Part shown: positions 46,325-53,974 of the stretch, in pieces
Layout: every line of letters starts with the position of its first letter
Position numbering within the stretch: the stretch's first letter is position 1
From: Bradyrhizobium sp. CCBAU 53338
Lineage (GTDB): Bacteria > Pseudomonadota > Alphaproteobacteria > Rhizobiales > Xanthobacteraceae
Length of the DNA stretch: 64,000 nt
Assembly: GCF_015291665.1 (NCBI RefSeq)
Contig: NZ_CP030048.1
Span: 5,890,001 to 5,954,000 of the forward strand
Direction of reading: 5' to 3'
Program-made: the position numbers and the translations under genes
Notes under the pieces: model-generated
What the model was told of the DNA's origin: nothing
The model's input: only the letters and a program-made list of their open reading frames with translations
The model's database searches: none

Positions 46325-46669
46325 CCGATCCTCGCTGCCTCGTCACGCACTCGCAATCCAGAATTGCAAGGAGATCGATTCAAATACTCGATGTGTCTTG
46401 GGCAATGTCTTAACCAAACAAAGCAACATTGCGGCACTGCAACGAAAAAATCAAATCGATTTTCTGCAATACGACGCGCGTGCACGCGCATGCTCAAAGT
46501 GCTGTCACAAGCGTGACATCCAACTGAGCACAGCGCCATGTTTTGCGTCAGGTCGCGCAAATTTTACAAATCATCGCGCGTGTATTTGAACGATTGCTCA
46601 ACCCTGTTGCTTAAGCCGCCCTTAGGTCGCCCCCCTTAACACTCGTGACAGTTTCGGGGGAGTTGTGCC
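46325..46669. promoter_or_regulatory. AT-rich regulatory gap between the initiating transferase and a small membrane protein gene
   Basis: The 345 bases between divergent genes are visibly lower in GC than the neighbours, with runs such as AACGAAAAAATCAAATCG and AAATTTTACAAATCATC. This is typical of polysaccharide promoters bound by nucleoid proteins such as MucR/Ros. I cannot fix exact promoter boxes. No gene is supported inside. Confidence 0.5.
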
Positions 46670-46948
46670 GTGAGTACCGTCGCTGTCTTTAGCCTGCTGA
46701 TCGGGTCGTTGCTGGGTGGCCGATTCCGGATTTTCATCCTGCCTCCGGCCATCGTTCTCGGTGCATCGATGATCGGCGCGATCTCGGCCTGGCAGGGCCA
46801 GGGAGCAGCTCACACGGTCGTTACGATCCTGGTGTTTGCGACGGTGCTCCAGCTCGGCTATCTCTGCGGCGCGATGCTGGTCCGCGCCCGCGCGGCGACG
46901 TATCGCACCAAGGCTGCACCGTCGCTCGACAACCGCAGCTTCGGCTGA
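46670..46948 (+). CDS. Small membrane protein of unknown function
   Basis: The 92-residue protein has two to three hydrophobic segments (VAVFSLLIGSLLGG, FILPPAIVLGASMIGAI, TVVTILVFATVLQLGYLCGAMLV) and a short basic tail. A GTG start at 46670 with GGGGGAG about 7 bases upstream supports a real gene. It diverges from the initiating transferase gene. Small membrane proteins such as ExoX regulate initiating transferases in other rhizobia; this one has no evident sequence match to them that I can see, so the parallel is only positional. Confidence 0.75.
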   Translation: MSTVAVFSLLIGSLLGGRFRIFILPPAIVLGASMIGAISAWQGQGAAHTVVTILVFATVLQLGYLCGAMLVRARAATYRTKAAPSLDNRSFG

Positions 46949-47114
46949 CACGGCGCGCGGCAAATCAACGCCTCGTCAAGCCGCGCGGGTGACACCACGG
47001 TCGCGCGAATGGGCGTTCACACGACATGCACGAAAAAAAGCCATTCATGCTGACCCGAATTGGTCGATAGCATATTGACATCTCGGGCCAAGCTCTCTCC
47101 AAGAGTTGGACCCC

Positions 47115-47849
47115 ATGGTCACGCCCCCGACTCAAAACGCGCCCCGGCCGAAGCTGCCGAACGGCGTGCGGATTTACGCCCTCAGCGACATCCACGGCTG
47201 CGCGCATCTGCTTGAACAGATGTTCGCCGTCATCGATGCCGATATGGCGAACAGCCGGCCTTATCGGGCGATCGAGGTCTTTCTCGGGGACTACATCGAT
47301 CGCGGACCGGATTCGCGTCACACTCTCGACCTCCTGATCGACCGCAGCCGCCGCCGCAACACGGTCTTTCTCAAGGGCAACCATGAGGCCTATTTCACCT
47401 CCGTGCTGGACGATCCATCGCGCACGACCGACTGGTTTCAGTTCGGCGGAATCCAGACCCTGATGTCCTATGGAGTCTCGGCGGCGCCCGATCTCAGCAA
47501 GGACGAACAGTCCGATGTCGTGCGCGAGCTCACGTCCGTGATGCCGCCGCAGCACATCGCGTTCCTGCGTCAGTTGCGGCCGACATTCACCTGCGGCGAT
47601 TTTTTCTTCGTACATGCGGGCGTTCGCCCCGGAATCCCGCTGTCTGAGCAGCGTGAGCAGGATCTGCTGTGGATCAGGGACGAATTTCTTCAGAGCAAGA
47701 AGCGCTTTGGCAAGTACGTCGTCCACGGCCACACGCCCGTACGCCAGGCCGAGTTGCTCGAGAATCGGGCCAATATCGACACTGGGGCATATGCGACGGG
47801 CAACCTCACGCTGCTGTCGATCCAGGGCAACAGCATGCTCGCGATCTAG
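47115..47849 (+). CDS. PPP-type serine/threonine phosphatase (metallophosphoesterase)
   Basis: The 244-residue protein has every phosphoesterase motif in order: YALSDIHGC, FLGDYIDRGPDS, FLKGNHE, FVHAGV and VHGHTP. They coordinate two metal ions and match PrpA-like bacterial phosphatases of about 220-250 residues. It would remove phosphate from Ser/Thr residues or from small molecules. The ATG at 47115 is used; an in-frame TTG at 47106 is possible. It sits between the initiating transferase and the rml genes, so it may act on a regulator of this locus, but no partner kinase is adjacent. Confidence 0.92.
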   Translation: MVTPPTQNAPRPKLPNGVRIYALSDIHGCAHLLEQMFAVIDADMANSRPYRAIEVFLGDYIDRGPDSRHTLDLLIDRSRRRNTVFLKGNHEAYFTSVLDDPSRTTDWFQFGGIQTLMSYGVSAAPDLSKDEQSDVVRELTSVMPPQHIAFLRQLRPTFTCGDFFFVHAGVRPGIPLSEQREQDLLWIRDEFLQSKKRFGKYVVHGHTPVRQAELLENRANIDTGAYATGNLTLLSIQGNSMLAI

Positions 47850-47926
47850 CGTGTTTGCGAGCGACGTGAATTGAGGTTCACGTCAAGAACACGTGTCGAA
47901 ACAAGGGTCTGGTGCGCGCGGAGCGT

Positions 47927-48349
47927 TCAGTTGGTCTGGCTCGCCGGCGGCCGGTATTCCGGGAACCGGCTGAGCATCGCTGCCTTCAGGAACTTGAAAT
48001 GGGCGATCGAAGCGCCGAGCTCCTTGAGCCTGCGCTGGCCGTTCAGGATCTCCTTGTCGAACAGATCCTGGTGGTGATTGTCCAGCGCCTCGCGCTCCAG
48101 ATATTCGTCATTGCCGTTGCCGATGGTCACGGCCGCGCGCGCCAGCACGTCCTCCACCCGGCGGTTCAGGCCGGATTGCTCGCGCTCCGCGGCGTGCAAA
48201 GCCTCGTCAATCGCCACCATGATGGCTTCGATGCGCGTACGATCGGTCTCGGCGTCGCGCTCGGGCGAGCGCGCGCGAAACGCCTGCTCTCCGCCGAAGC
48301 GATCCTTCAGGAAATTGTGAGTTCGGGCCCGCAAGAAGAGCTGAAACAT
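47927..48349 (-). CDS. Conserved-looking hypothetical protein, helical
   Basis: I do not recognise this 140-residue protein. It is mostly charged and helical (RTRIEAIMVAIDEALHAAEREQSGLNRRVED, then EREALDNHHQDLFDKEILNGQRRLKELG) with no membrane segment or signal peptide, and ends PPASQTN. The ATG at 48349 is preferred since the preceding in-frame residues look unstructured. Codon usage matches the neighbours. It lies between the phosphatase and rmlD genes on the minus strand. Confidence 0.7.
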   Translation of the reverse strand: MFQLFLRARTHNFLKDRFGGEQAFRARSPERDAETDRTRIEAIMVAIDEALHAAEREQSGLNRRVEDVLARAAVTIGNGNDEYLEREALDNHHQDLFDKEILNGQRRLKELGASIAHFKFLKAAMLSRFPEYRPPASQTN

Positions 48350-48458
48350 GCGTGCATTTCCGGTTCGAGGCGCCAGACCGGAAAATGGGCCCTGGATGGT
48401 TAACAAAGCCTAAAGGCCATGCAACGTTGTGCCCGGCCGCGCGCCTGTGAACCGGCGT

Positions 48459-49355
48459 TCAGAACGTCGCCTTGAGGGCATCCAGCTCGCGATCGAGCGC
48501 CTGCTGCCAGCTCGGCGGCGTAATGCCGAACCGCTCACGCAGCCGCGTGAGATCAAGACGGGAATTGAACGGCCGCTTCGCCTTGACGGGAAATTCATCC
48601 GAACGGATCGGAACAATTTCCTTCACGGCGAATTTGGCTCCCCTCGCTTCCAGGCCGGAAACGATTGCGGTTGCAAAACCATGCCAGCTGGTCTCGCCCT
48701 TGCAGACCAGATTGACGACACCGCCTCGCTGCTCGAACGTCTCGTGAAGATCGTCGTCGCTCCGCGGCAGCATTGCAACCACCGCTTGTGAAATCGCATT
48801 CGCTGTCGTCGGCGCGCCGATCTGGTCGGCGACGATGCGGAGCTGCTCGCGTTCTCCGGCGAGCCGCACGATCGTCTTGAGGAAATTCGCGCCTGACGCA
48901 GCATACACCCACGACGTGCGTGCGATCACATGCAGGGCGCCGGCCTCGGCAATGGCCCGATCGCCGGCGAGCTTGCTTTGGCCGTAAACCGAAAGAGGCG
49001 CCGGTATGCTGTCCTCGCGCCAGGGACGATCGCCGGAGCCGTCAAAGACGTAATCCGTCGAGAAGTGCACCAGCGGTACACCACGGGGCGCGGCCCATTG
49101 GGCAATCGCCCTGGGAGCTTCCGCATTGATGCGAAATGCGAGATCTCGCTCGTCTTCCGCGCGATCGACGGCGGTATAGGCGGCGGGATTGATGATCAGG
49201 TCGGGCTCGATCGAATCCAGCTTGCCGGCAAGCTCATCCGGCCGCGACAGGTCGAACTGCTCCAGCTCAGGCGCAACGATATCGGCGCGCCCCTGAAGCA
49301 TCGGGAGCAGAGCTCCGCCCACCTGGCCCGCGGTTCCCGTCAGAAGAATCTTCAT
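48459..49355 (-). CDS. rmlD: dTDP-4-dehydrorhamnose reductase
   Basis: The 298-residue SDR enzyme makes the last step to dTDP-L-rhamnose using NAD(P)H. Motifs are LLTGTAGQVGG at the start, INPAAYTAVDRAEDE, FSTDYVFDG and the catalytic YGQSK, followed by RTSWVY. It starts one base after the rmlC stop, so the two form an operon that diverges from rmlAB. The complete rml set in one place shows that rhamnose is a component of a polymer made here. Confidence 0.96.
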   Translation of the reverse strand: MKILLTGTAGQVGGALLPMLQGRADIVAPELEQFDLSRPDELAGKLDSIEPDLIINPAAYTAVDRAEDERDLAFRINAEAPRAIAQWAAPRGVPLVHFSTDYVFDGSGDRPWREDSIPAPLSVYGQSKLAGDRAIAEAGALHVIARTSWVYAASGANFLKTIVRLAGEREQLRIVADQIGAPTTANAISQAVVAMLPRSDDDLHETFEQRGGVVNLVCKGETSWHGFATAIVSGLEARGAKFAVKEIVPIRSDEFPVKAKRPFNSRLDLTRLRERFGITPPSWQQALDRELDALKATF

Positions 49356-49356
49356 G

Positions 49357-49911
49357 TCAAATCTCTCCGTATCGCGGGAGATTCTTCACATCCGCGAGCA
49401 AGGGCGCGTCGGCATCCTTCGGCGAAAGCGAGGGCTCGGCGAGACCCCAGTCGATGCCGATCGCCGGATCGTTCCACCGAACCGAGATCTCGTCTTTCGG
49501 GCTGTAAAGCGCATCGCATTTGTAGAAGAAATCAGCCGTCTCGGAGAGAACAGCGAAGCCATGAGCGAAGCCACGAGGAACCCACAATTGCCGGCGATTG
49601 TCCTCACTCAATTCGACGGCAACGTGGCGCCCAAAATTTGGGCTGCCGACGCGGACATCGACTGCAACATCGAGAACCCGACCGCGGAGCGCCGTGACGA
49701 GCTTGCCCTGCGTGCCGGGATTTTGCAGATGCAGCCCGCGCAGCACTCCATGACGCGAGCGTGACAGATTGTCTTGAACGAATGGCCGCGCAACCCCGCT
49801 CTGCGCGTAGCGCTCGAACTGATAGGTCTCCAAGAAAAAGCCGCGTTGATCACCAAAAAGCTTCGGCTCGATGATCAGAACCTCGGGTAGATCTGTCTTG
49901 ATAACGTTCAT
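49357..49911 (-). CDS. rmlC: dTDP-4-dehydrorhamnose 3,5-epimerase
   Basis: The 184-residue cupin enzyme has PKLFGDQRGFFLETYQ, QDNLSRSRHGVLRGLHLQ with the catalytic His, GKLVTALRGRVLDVAVD and WVPRGFAHGF, all RmlC hallmarks, ending with WNDPAIGIDWG. The ATG at 49911 gives the family's standard length; longer in-frame forms would overlap rmlA. It heads the minus-strand rmlCD operon, with a divergent promoter region of 85 bases shared with rmlA. Confidence 0.96.
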   Translation of the reverse strand: MNVIKTDLPEVLIIEPKLFGDQRGFFLETYQFERYAQSGVARPFVQDNLSRSRHGVLRGLHLQNPGTQGKLVTALRGRVLDVAVDVRVGSPNFGRHVAVELSEDNRRQLWVPRGFAHGFAVLSETADFFYKCDALYSPKDEISVRWNDPAIGIDWGLAEPSLSPKDADAPLLADVKNLPRYGEI

Positions 49912-49996
49912 TCCAGCGACTTCAGCTCTGCGCACACAACAATGTTGTGCAGCGCACACTATCTGATATTTTCGAGGCGGTAAACCAGAGGGACCT

Positions 49997-50878
49997 ATGA
50001 AGGGAATTATACTCGCTGGCGGAACAGGCTCGCGCCTGTATCCCGTCACGACAGTCGTGTCGAAGCAGTTGTTGCCGGTTTTCGACAAACCGATGATCTA
50101 CTATCCACTGTCGACACTGATGCTCGCTGGCATTCGCGACATTCTCATCATCTCGACGCCGCAGGACAAGCCGTTGTTCCAGCGCCTGCTCGGCGATGGA
50201 GCGGAGATCGGGGTCAACTTCTCCTACGCCACGCAGGAAACGCCGCGCGGTCTTGCGGATGCATTCATCGTTGGCCGCGAGTTCGTCGGATCGGATTCCG
50301 TCGCCCTGGTTCTCGGAGACAACATCTTCTACGGCCACGGACTTCCGGAAATGCTCGCCAAGGCCGCGGCACGCAAGAGCGGTGCCACGATCTTCGGCTA
50401 TGTCGTCAATTCACCCGAGCAATACGGCGTGATCGAACTCGACGGTGACGGGCGTGCCCGCTCGATCGAAGAGAAGCCCAAGCAGCCGAAGTCGAATGTG
50501 GCGGTAACCGGGCTCTATTTCTACGACAACAGCGTGGTCGACATCGCAGCGGAGATCAAACCGTCCGCGCGGGGCGAAATCGAGATCACCGACGTGAACA
50601 ACGCCTACCTCGCACGCGGCGATCTGTTCGTCGAAGTGCTCGGGCGCGGGTTCGCCTGGCTCGACACCGGCACACACGCCTCGCTGGTCGAAGCCAGCCA
50701 TTTCGTTCAAATCCTCGAGCAGCGCCAGGGCCTGCGCATCGCCTGCCCCGAGGAAATCGCCTTGCGACGTGGTTACATCTCTCTCGAAGACTTCACGAAG
50801 GTCGCCGAGAAGACCGCCAAGAGCAGCTACGGCCAGTATCTGCAATCGGTGGCCCGCTCCTTCGCCGCTCAAGACTGA
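49997..50878 (+). CDS. rmlA: Glucose-1-phosphate thymidylyltransferase
   Basis: The 293-residue enzyme joins glucose-1-phosphate to dTTP, giving dTDP-glucose. It shows [13 protein letters not shown] with the nucleotide-binding loop, [37 protein letters not shown] and [17 protein letters not shown] lies just before the ATG. Substrate glucose-1-phosphate would come from Pgm, encoded at 6163. It is followed by rmlB after 12 bases. Confidence 0.97.
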   Translation: MKGIILAGGTGSRLYPVTTVVSKQLLPVFDKPMIYYPLSTLMLAGIRDILIISTPQDKPLFQRLLGDGAEIGVNFSYATQETPRGLADAFIVGREFVGSDSVALVLGDNIFYGHGLPEMLAKAAARKSGATIFGYVVNSPEQYGVIELDGDGRARSIEEKPKQPKSNVAVTGLYFYDNSVVDIAAEIKPSARGEIEITDVNNAYLARGDLFVEVLGRGFAWLDTGTHASLVEASHFVQILEQRQGLRIACPEEIALRRGYISLEDFTKVAEKTAKSSYGQYLQSVARSFAAQD

Positions 50879-50890
50879 GGCAAATCATTC

Positions 50891-51955
50891 ATGCGTTTCG
50901 AAGGCTCAACGATATTCGTCACGGGCGGTGCGGGCTTCATCGGCTCCGCCGTCGTCCGTCATCTTCTGCGCGACACGCAAGCGCGCGTCGTCAACATCGA
51001 CAAGCTGACTTATGCGGCGAATCTCGACTCGATCCCCGACGCCCGGACGAACCCGCGCTATGCATTCGAGAAGCAATGCATTTGCGAGGCGGCGTCGCTT
51101 CGCAAGCTGTTCGAGAAGTACCAGCCCGTCGCCGTGATGAATCTGGCGGCCGAAAGCCATGTCGATCGCTCGATCGACGGCCCCGGCGAATTCGTCCAGA
51201 CCAACATCGTCGGCACCTTCACGCTGCTGCAGGAAGCGCTGCGATACTGGAGGACTCTGTCCCCTGACCGCCGTGCGCGGTTCCGCTTCCTACACATCTC
51301 CACCGACGAGGTGTTCGGGTCGCTCGGCAAGGACGGCTATTTCACCGAGACCACGTCCTATTCCCCGAACTCGCCCTATTCGGCGAGCAAGGCGTCGTCC
51401 GATCATCTGGTCCGCGCCTGGCGCGAGACCTACGACCTTCCGACGATGGTGACGAACTGCTCGAACAATTACGGGCCCTATCACTTTCCCGAGAAGCTCA
51501 TTCCCCACATCATCATCAAGGGGCTCGCAGGAGAACCGCTGCCGGTTTACGGCGACGGGCAGAACATCCGCGACTGGCTCTACGTCGAGGACCATGCCAA
51601 GGCGCTCACGCTCGTGCTCGAGCGCGGTGCGATCGGCGAGACGTACAATGTGGGCGGCCGAAACGAGCGCACCAATTTGCACGTCGTGGAAAGCATTTGC
51701 GACCTGCTGGACGAGATGTCACCGCCCACGGCGGGCTCGCGGCGCAGCCTGATTTCGTTTGTCACCGACCGTCCCGGTCACGATCGCCGCTACGCCATCG
51801 ACGCGTCGAAGCTCGAACGCGAGCTCGGATGGCGCGCCGACGAGAATTTCGAAAGCGGCCTGGCCAAGACGGTTCGCTGGTTCCTCGACAGCAGCGACTG
51901 GTGGCAGGCCATCCTCGATCGCGGATATCAGCAGAAGCGCATCGGCCTCGGCTAG
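50891..51955 (+). CDS. rmlB: dTDP-glucose 4,6-dehydratase
   Basis: The 354-residue extended SDR has [29 protein letters not shown], the catalytic pair in [12 protein letters not shown] and [15 protein letters not shown], and [17 protein letters not shown]. These fix it as RmlB, which converts dTDP-glucose to the 4-keto-6-deoxy sugar with bound NAD. It is the second gene of the rmlAB operon and the last gene of the polysaccharide locus on this side; a GCCGGCG hairpin lies past its stop. Confidence 0.97.
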   Translation: MRFEGSTIFVTGGAGFIGSAVVRHLLRDTQARVVNIDKLTYAANLDSIPDARTNPRYAFEKQCICEAASLRKLFEKYQPVAVMNLAAESHVDRSIDGPGEFVQTNIVGTFTLLQEALRYWRTLSPDRRARFRFLHISTDEVFGSLGKDGYFTETTSYSPNSPYSASKASSDHLVRAWRETYDLPTMVTNCSNNYGPYHFPEKLIPHIIIKGLAGEPLPVYGDGQNIRDWLYVEDHAKALTLVLERGAIGETYNVGGRNERTNLHVVESICDLLDEMSPPTAGSRRSLISFVTDRPGHDRRYAIDASKLERELGWRADENFESGLAKTVRWFLDSSDWWQAILDRGYQQKRIGLG

Positions 51956-51995
51956 CTGGCCGGATCGACTTCTCGACATCATGTGCATCGTGCTT

Positions 51996-52017
51996 CGCCG
52001 GCGCATTCGTGCCGGCG
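51996..52017. terminator. GC-rich hairpin after rmlB
   Basis: CGCCGGC-GCATTCGT-GCCGGCG can form a 7-bp stem about 40 bases past the rmlB stop. It lies between the convergent ends of rmlB and the small gene at 52052. There is no U-tract, so strength as a terminator is uncertain. Confidence 0.4.
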
Positions 52018-52051
52018 ATGGCCCCCGACGACGCAGCTCTCGATCGTCAGG

Positions 52052-52318
52052 TCAGGGCCTGAGCTCCATCCGGCTTTGAGCCATCCACGCCTTCCAGGCG
52101 CCCTCGTGCTTCTCGTAGAGTTCCAGCCAGCGCCGCTCACCGGCGACCGGCGCCCAACCGCGACCGTTGCCGGACTGTCTGCCCTCTTGCGCAGACACCT
52201 GTTCGCTGTCGAGCCGCTCGAACTCGAAGGTTTCCTCCAACGTCAGTCCGATCAGGACGCGCCGGCCCACCGTATCCACGAAATATCGACGCGGTGCGTT
52301 GTTGGACAGGCTAGTCAT
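52052..52318 (-). CDS. Small hypothetical protein
   Basis: The 88-residue protein is soluble with a compact start (RRYFVDTVGRRVLIGLTLEETFEFERLD) and an aromatic-rich end (RRWLELYEKHEGAWKAWMAQS). I cannot assign a family. A ribosome site GGGAAGGGA lies at normal spacing before the ATG at 52318, and a perfect 16-base palindrome (52335-52350) sits just upstream, so it looks like a regulated real gene. It is unlikely to be part of the polysaccharide pathway. Confidence 0.75.
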   Translation of the reverse strand: MTSLSNNAPRRYFVDTVGRRVLIGLTLEETFEFERLDSEQVSAQEGRQSGNGRGWAPVAGERRWLELYEKHEGAWKAWMAQSRMELRP

Positions 52319-52334
52319 GACGCGGTCCCTTCCC

Positions 52335-52350
52335 GTGTTCCATGGAACAC
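52335..52350. promoter_or_regulatory. Perfect 16-base palindrome (operator candidate)
   Basis: GTGTTCCATGGAACAC is an exact palindrome located 17 bases upstream of the ATG at 52318, next to its ribosome site. Such a site could bind a dimeric repressor. It resembles ParB parS sites only loosely (TGTTCC...GGAACA arms without the CACGTG centre), so a parS role is not claimed. Confidence 0.55.
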
Positions 52351-52497
52351 TCGGCGCATCCAGACGATCGCCGCGGATCCGGAGAGAGCGATGCGTCTGG
52401 GAACGGAACGGTCAAGACCAGCCACGCCATCGGCCACAGCCCTCAATCCAGCGACACGACAAGGCTCATCAACGAAGACAGGCCAAGTTGCAAACCA

Positions 52498-52668
52498 TCA
52501 GAATGCACGTCTCGCCCTCGCCAGCGAAACGCCCGGCTGGGGCATGGCTGGATCGTAAGGCTGATAGAGCGGGTGGCGCACCCTGCGCCGGCGTGACCGC
52601 CACGCGCGCATCGCATAGCCGGCACCAAAGCCGGAGAGGATCGAGATCAGGATCGCAGCTATCATCAT
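52498..52668 (-). CDS. Small single-pass membrane protein
   Basis: The 56-residue product starts MMIAAILISILSGFGAGYAM, one membrane segment, followed by a strongly basic stretch (RAWRSRRRRVRH) and a Pro/Tyr-rich tail (PLYQPYDPAMPQPG). Positive-inside topology puts the tail in the cytoplasm. GGAAG precedes the ATG at 52668 with 8 bases between. No family is recognised; the small size makes the call moderately uncertain. Confidence 0.55.
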   Translation of the reverse strand: MMIAAILISILSGFGAGYAMRAWRSRRRRVRHPLYQPYDPAMPQPGVSLARARRAF

Positions 52669-52826
52669 TCGGAATTCTTCCAGCTTGCCGGACGTATTGT
52701 CTTCGCGACGCGACATTCTCATCTTCGAGTTGTGACCACATCATGATGAGCGGCGCTGATTTTCTTGTCAGCCCCTGGGAATTTTTGGGCATCACTTTGC
52801 GTTCGAAGTGATCGCTCGTCGGCTCG

Positions 52827-52982
52827 TCAACCGAAGAACCAGAGAAACAATCTCGTCAGCAACAGCGTGACGAAGTACACCCACCCTGCCATCGCGATCA
52901 TCACCACGCTGAAAAATGCCCCCTCGAATGCCCGCTCCCTGATCTTCGTGAGAGGGAACGCCGATCGCGCTTTCTGAAGCAT
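52827..52982 (-). CDS. Small membrane protein of 51 residues
   Basis: This short frame encodes MLQKARSAFPLTKIRERAFEG-like basic residues at the start (written here only in part) and one or two hydrophobic segments: FFSVVMIAMAGWVYFVTLLL and then RLFLWFFG at the very end. Sense codon usage is strongly G/C at third positions. The amphipathic, basic N-terminus and hydrophobic C-terminus resemble small inner-membrane proteins. No function can be assigned. It stands alone on the minus strand. Confidence 0.6.
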   Translation of the reverse strand: MLQKARSAFPLTKIRERAFEGAFFSVVMIAMAGWVYFVTLLLTRLFLWFFG

Positions 52983-53581
52983 CCCGGTCTTCTGATTGTT
53001 TCGTTGTCCTGAGCGAACATAGCTGGATGAATTCGACGATCTCGTGACGACAGGATCGAGTACAATTCAATGCCGCTCACGAGCGACGAAGCACTCGTGT
53101 GTTGCAATCAGGGCGATCTTCAGATCGCGACGACTACGCTCACATCGCGTGGCGATCTCGGCGTGATTCGAACCCCCGTGATTTTTGAGAGTTTGTCGGG
53201 CGCGTGGCATGCGCCGCCTGATCAGAACCAGCCCGACATATTCCGCCGCCGCGCAACGGGTCGAACGCACGCAACGATGTGTGGTCGCGGTCGGGGATTC
53301 CATCATGGCCTTGCGGATGAGCGGCGAACTCCATGACTGGGGCTGCCGAGTCCGCCGCGACTCCCGTGGTTATACGGAGTCTCACAAGCCGATTTCATCG
53401 CGGTAAGGTTGAGCGGTTAGCTTAATCCGCGTTGTTTGTTGCGAAGTCTCGCCGATCGCCTATCCATCATTGCACCGAGCCTGCCCCAAGGCTCGGCCCC
53501 ACCCAAGCAAAGCCGTCGAGCGAACATGGGTCCGCTTGGCGGCTTTGTCGTCGTGTTGACGCGAAGAGGAACATTTCGGTT
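52983..53581. other. Gene-poor region
   Basis: About 600 bases have no confidently supported gene. A plus-strand frame near 53240-53405 (CVVAVGDSIMALRMSGELHDWGC) faintly resembles the first helix of a degraded receiver-like domain but lacks a full family pattern. The stretch near 53165-53180 (GATTCGAACCCCCG on plus) resembles a tRNA T-arm without the rest of a tRNA. Confidence 0.4.
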
Positions 53582-53755
53582 ATGGCGCGGAAGCCCTGGT
53601 CGTTCAAGGAAGACCGCCGGCTCATGGAGTTGGCCAAGTCTTCCATGTCGCTGGAAGAAGCAGCGAAGCAGCTCGGGCGATCGCCCGATGCCATCAAGCG
53701 CATGGCCCTGCGCCTCGGTCTGTCGCTCAGGTCGAAGGCCAGCAAGAAGGGTTAA
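53582..53755 (+). CDS. Small Myb/SANT-like or HTH DNA-binding protein
   Basis: The 57-residue protein reads ARKPWSFKEDRRLMELAKSS, then MSLEEAAKQLGRSPDAIKRM and a basic tail SKASKKG. The Trp and charged helix followed by a helix-turn-helix match the Myb/SANT-like fold seen in GcrA-like and small alphaproteobacterial regulators. The ATG at 53582 has GAGGAAC about 9 bases upstream. It is a single gene; its targets are unknown. Confidence 0.8.
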   Translation: MARKPWSFKEDRRLMELAKSSMSLEEAAKQLGRSPDAIKRMALRLGLSLRSKASKKG

Positions 53756-53974
53756 CGGCCGGCGCCGTCCCGTCAGACATCCGAAAGTCGTGCAAGCAGC
53801 CATCGACTGAGCAGGGCTTGGACGAACGCCGCGTCCGCGCCGCTAACCATACTTTCGAACCCGGCTCGATCCGTCCGCAAGCTCGAGCCCTGGAGGCCGG
53901 CGGCCGACTTAAACCTTATCTTAGCCCCCTAAGGCTATCGTCCGGGTCGTCCTTTCTTAGCCTCCGCGGGCCGG

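Noticed and set aside
52335..52350. ParB parS site
   Set aside because: The arms are similar to parS but the central CACGTG is missing, and no par genes are nearby.
53130..53231. tRNA-like T-arm (GATTCGAACCCCCG on plus strand) as a possible tRNA gene or integration site
   Set aside because: The T-stem has mismatches, and no acceptor stem, D-arm or anticodon arm can be folded around it; no integrase or flanking direct repeat is present.
53185..53406. Plus-strand frame with GDSIMALRMSGELHDWGC as a receiver-domain gene
   Set aside because: Only a short segment is suggestive; the phospho-acceptor Asp and the rest of a receiver fold are not visible.
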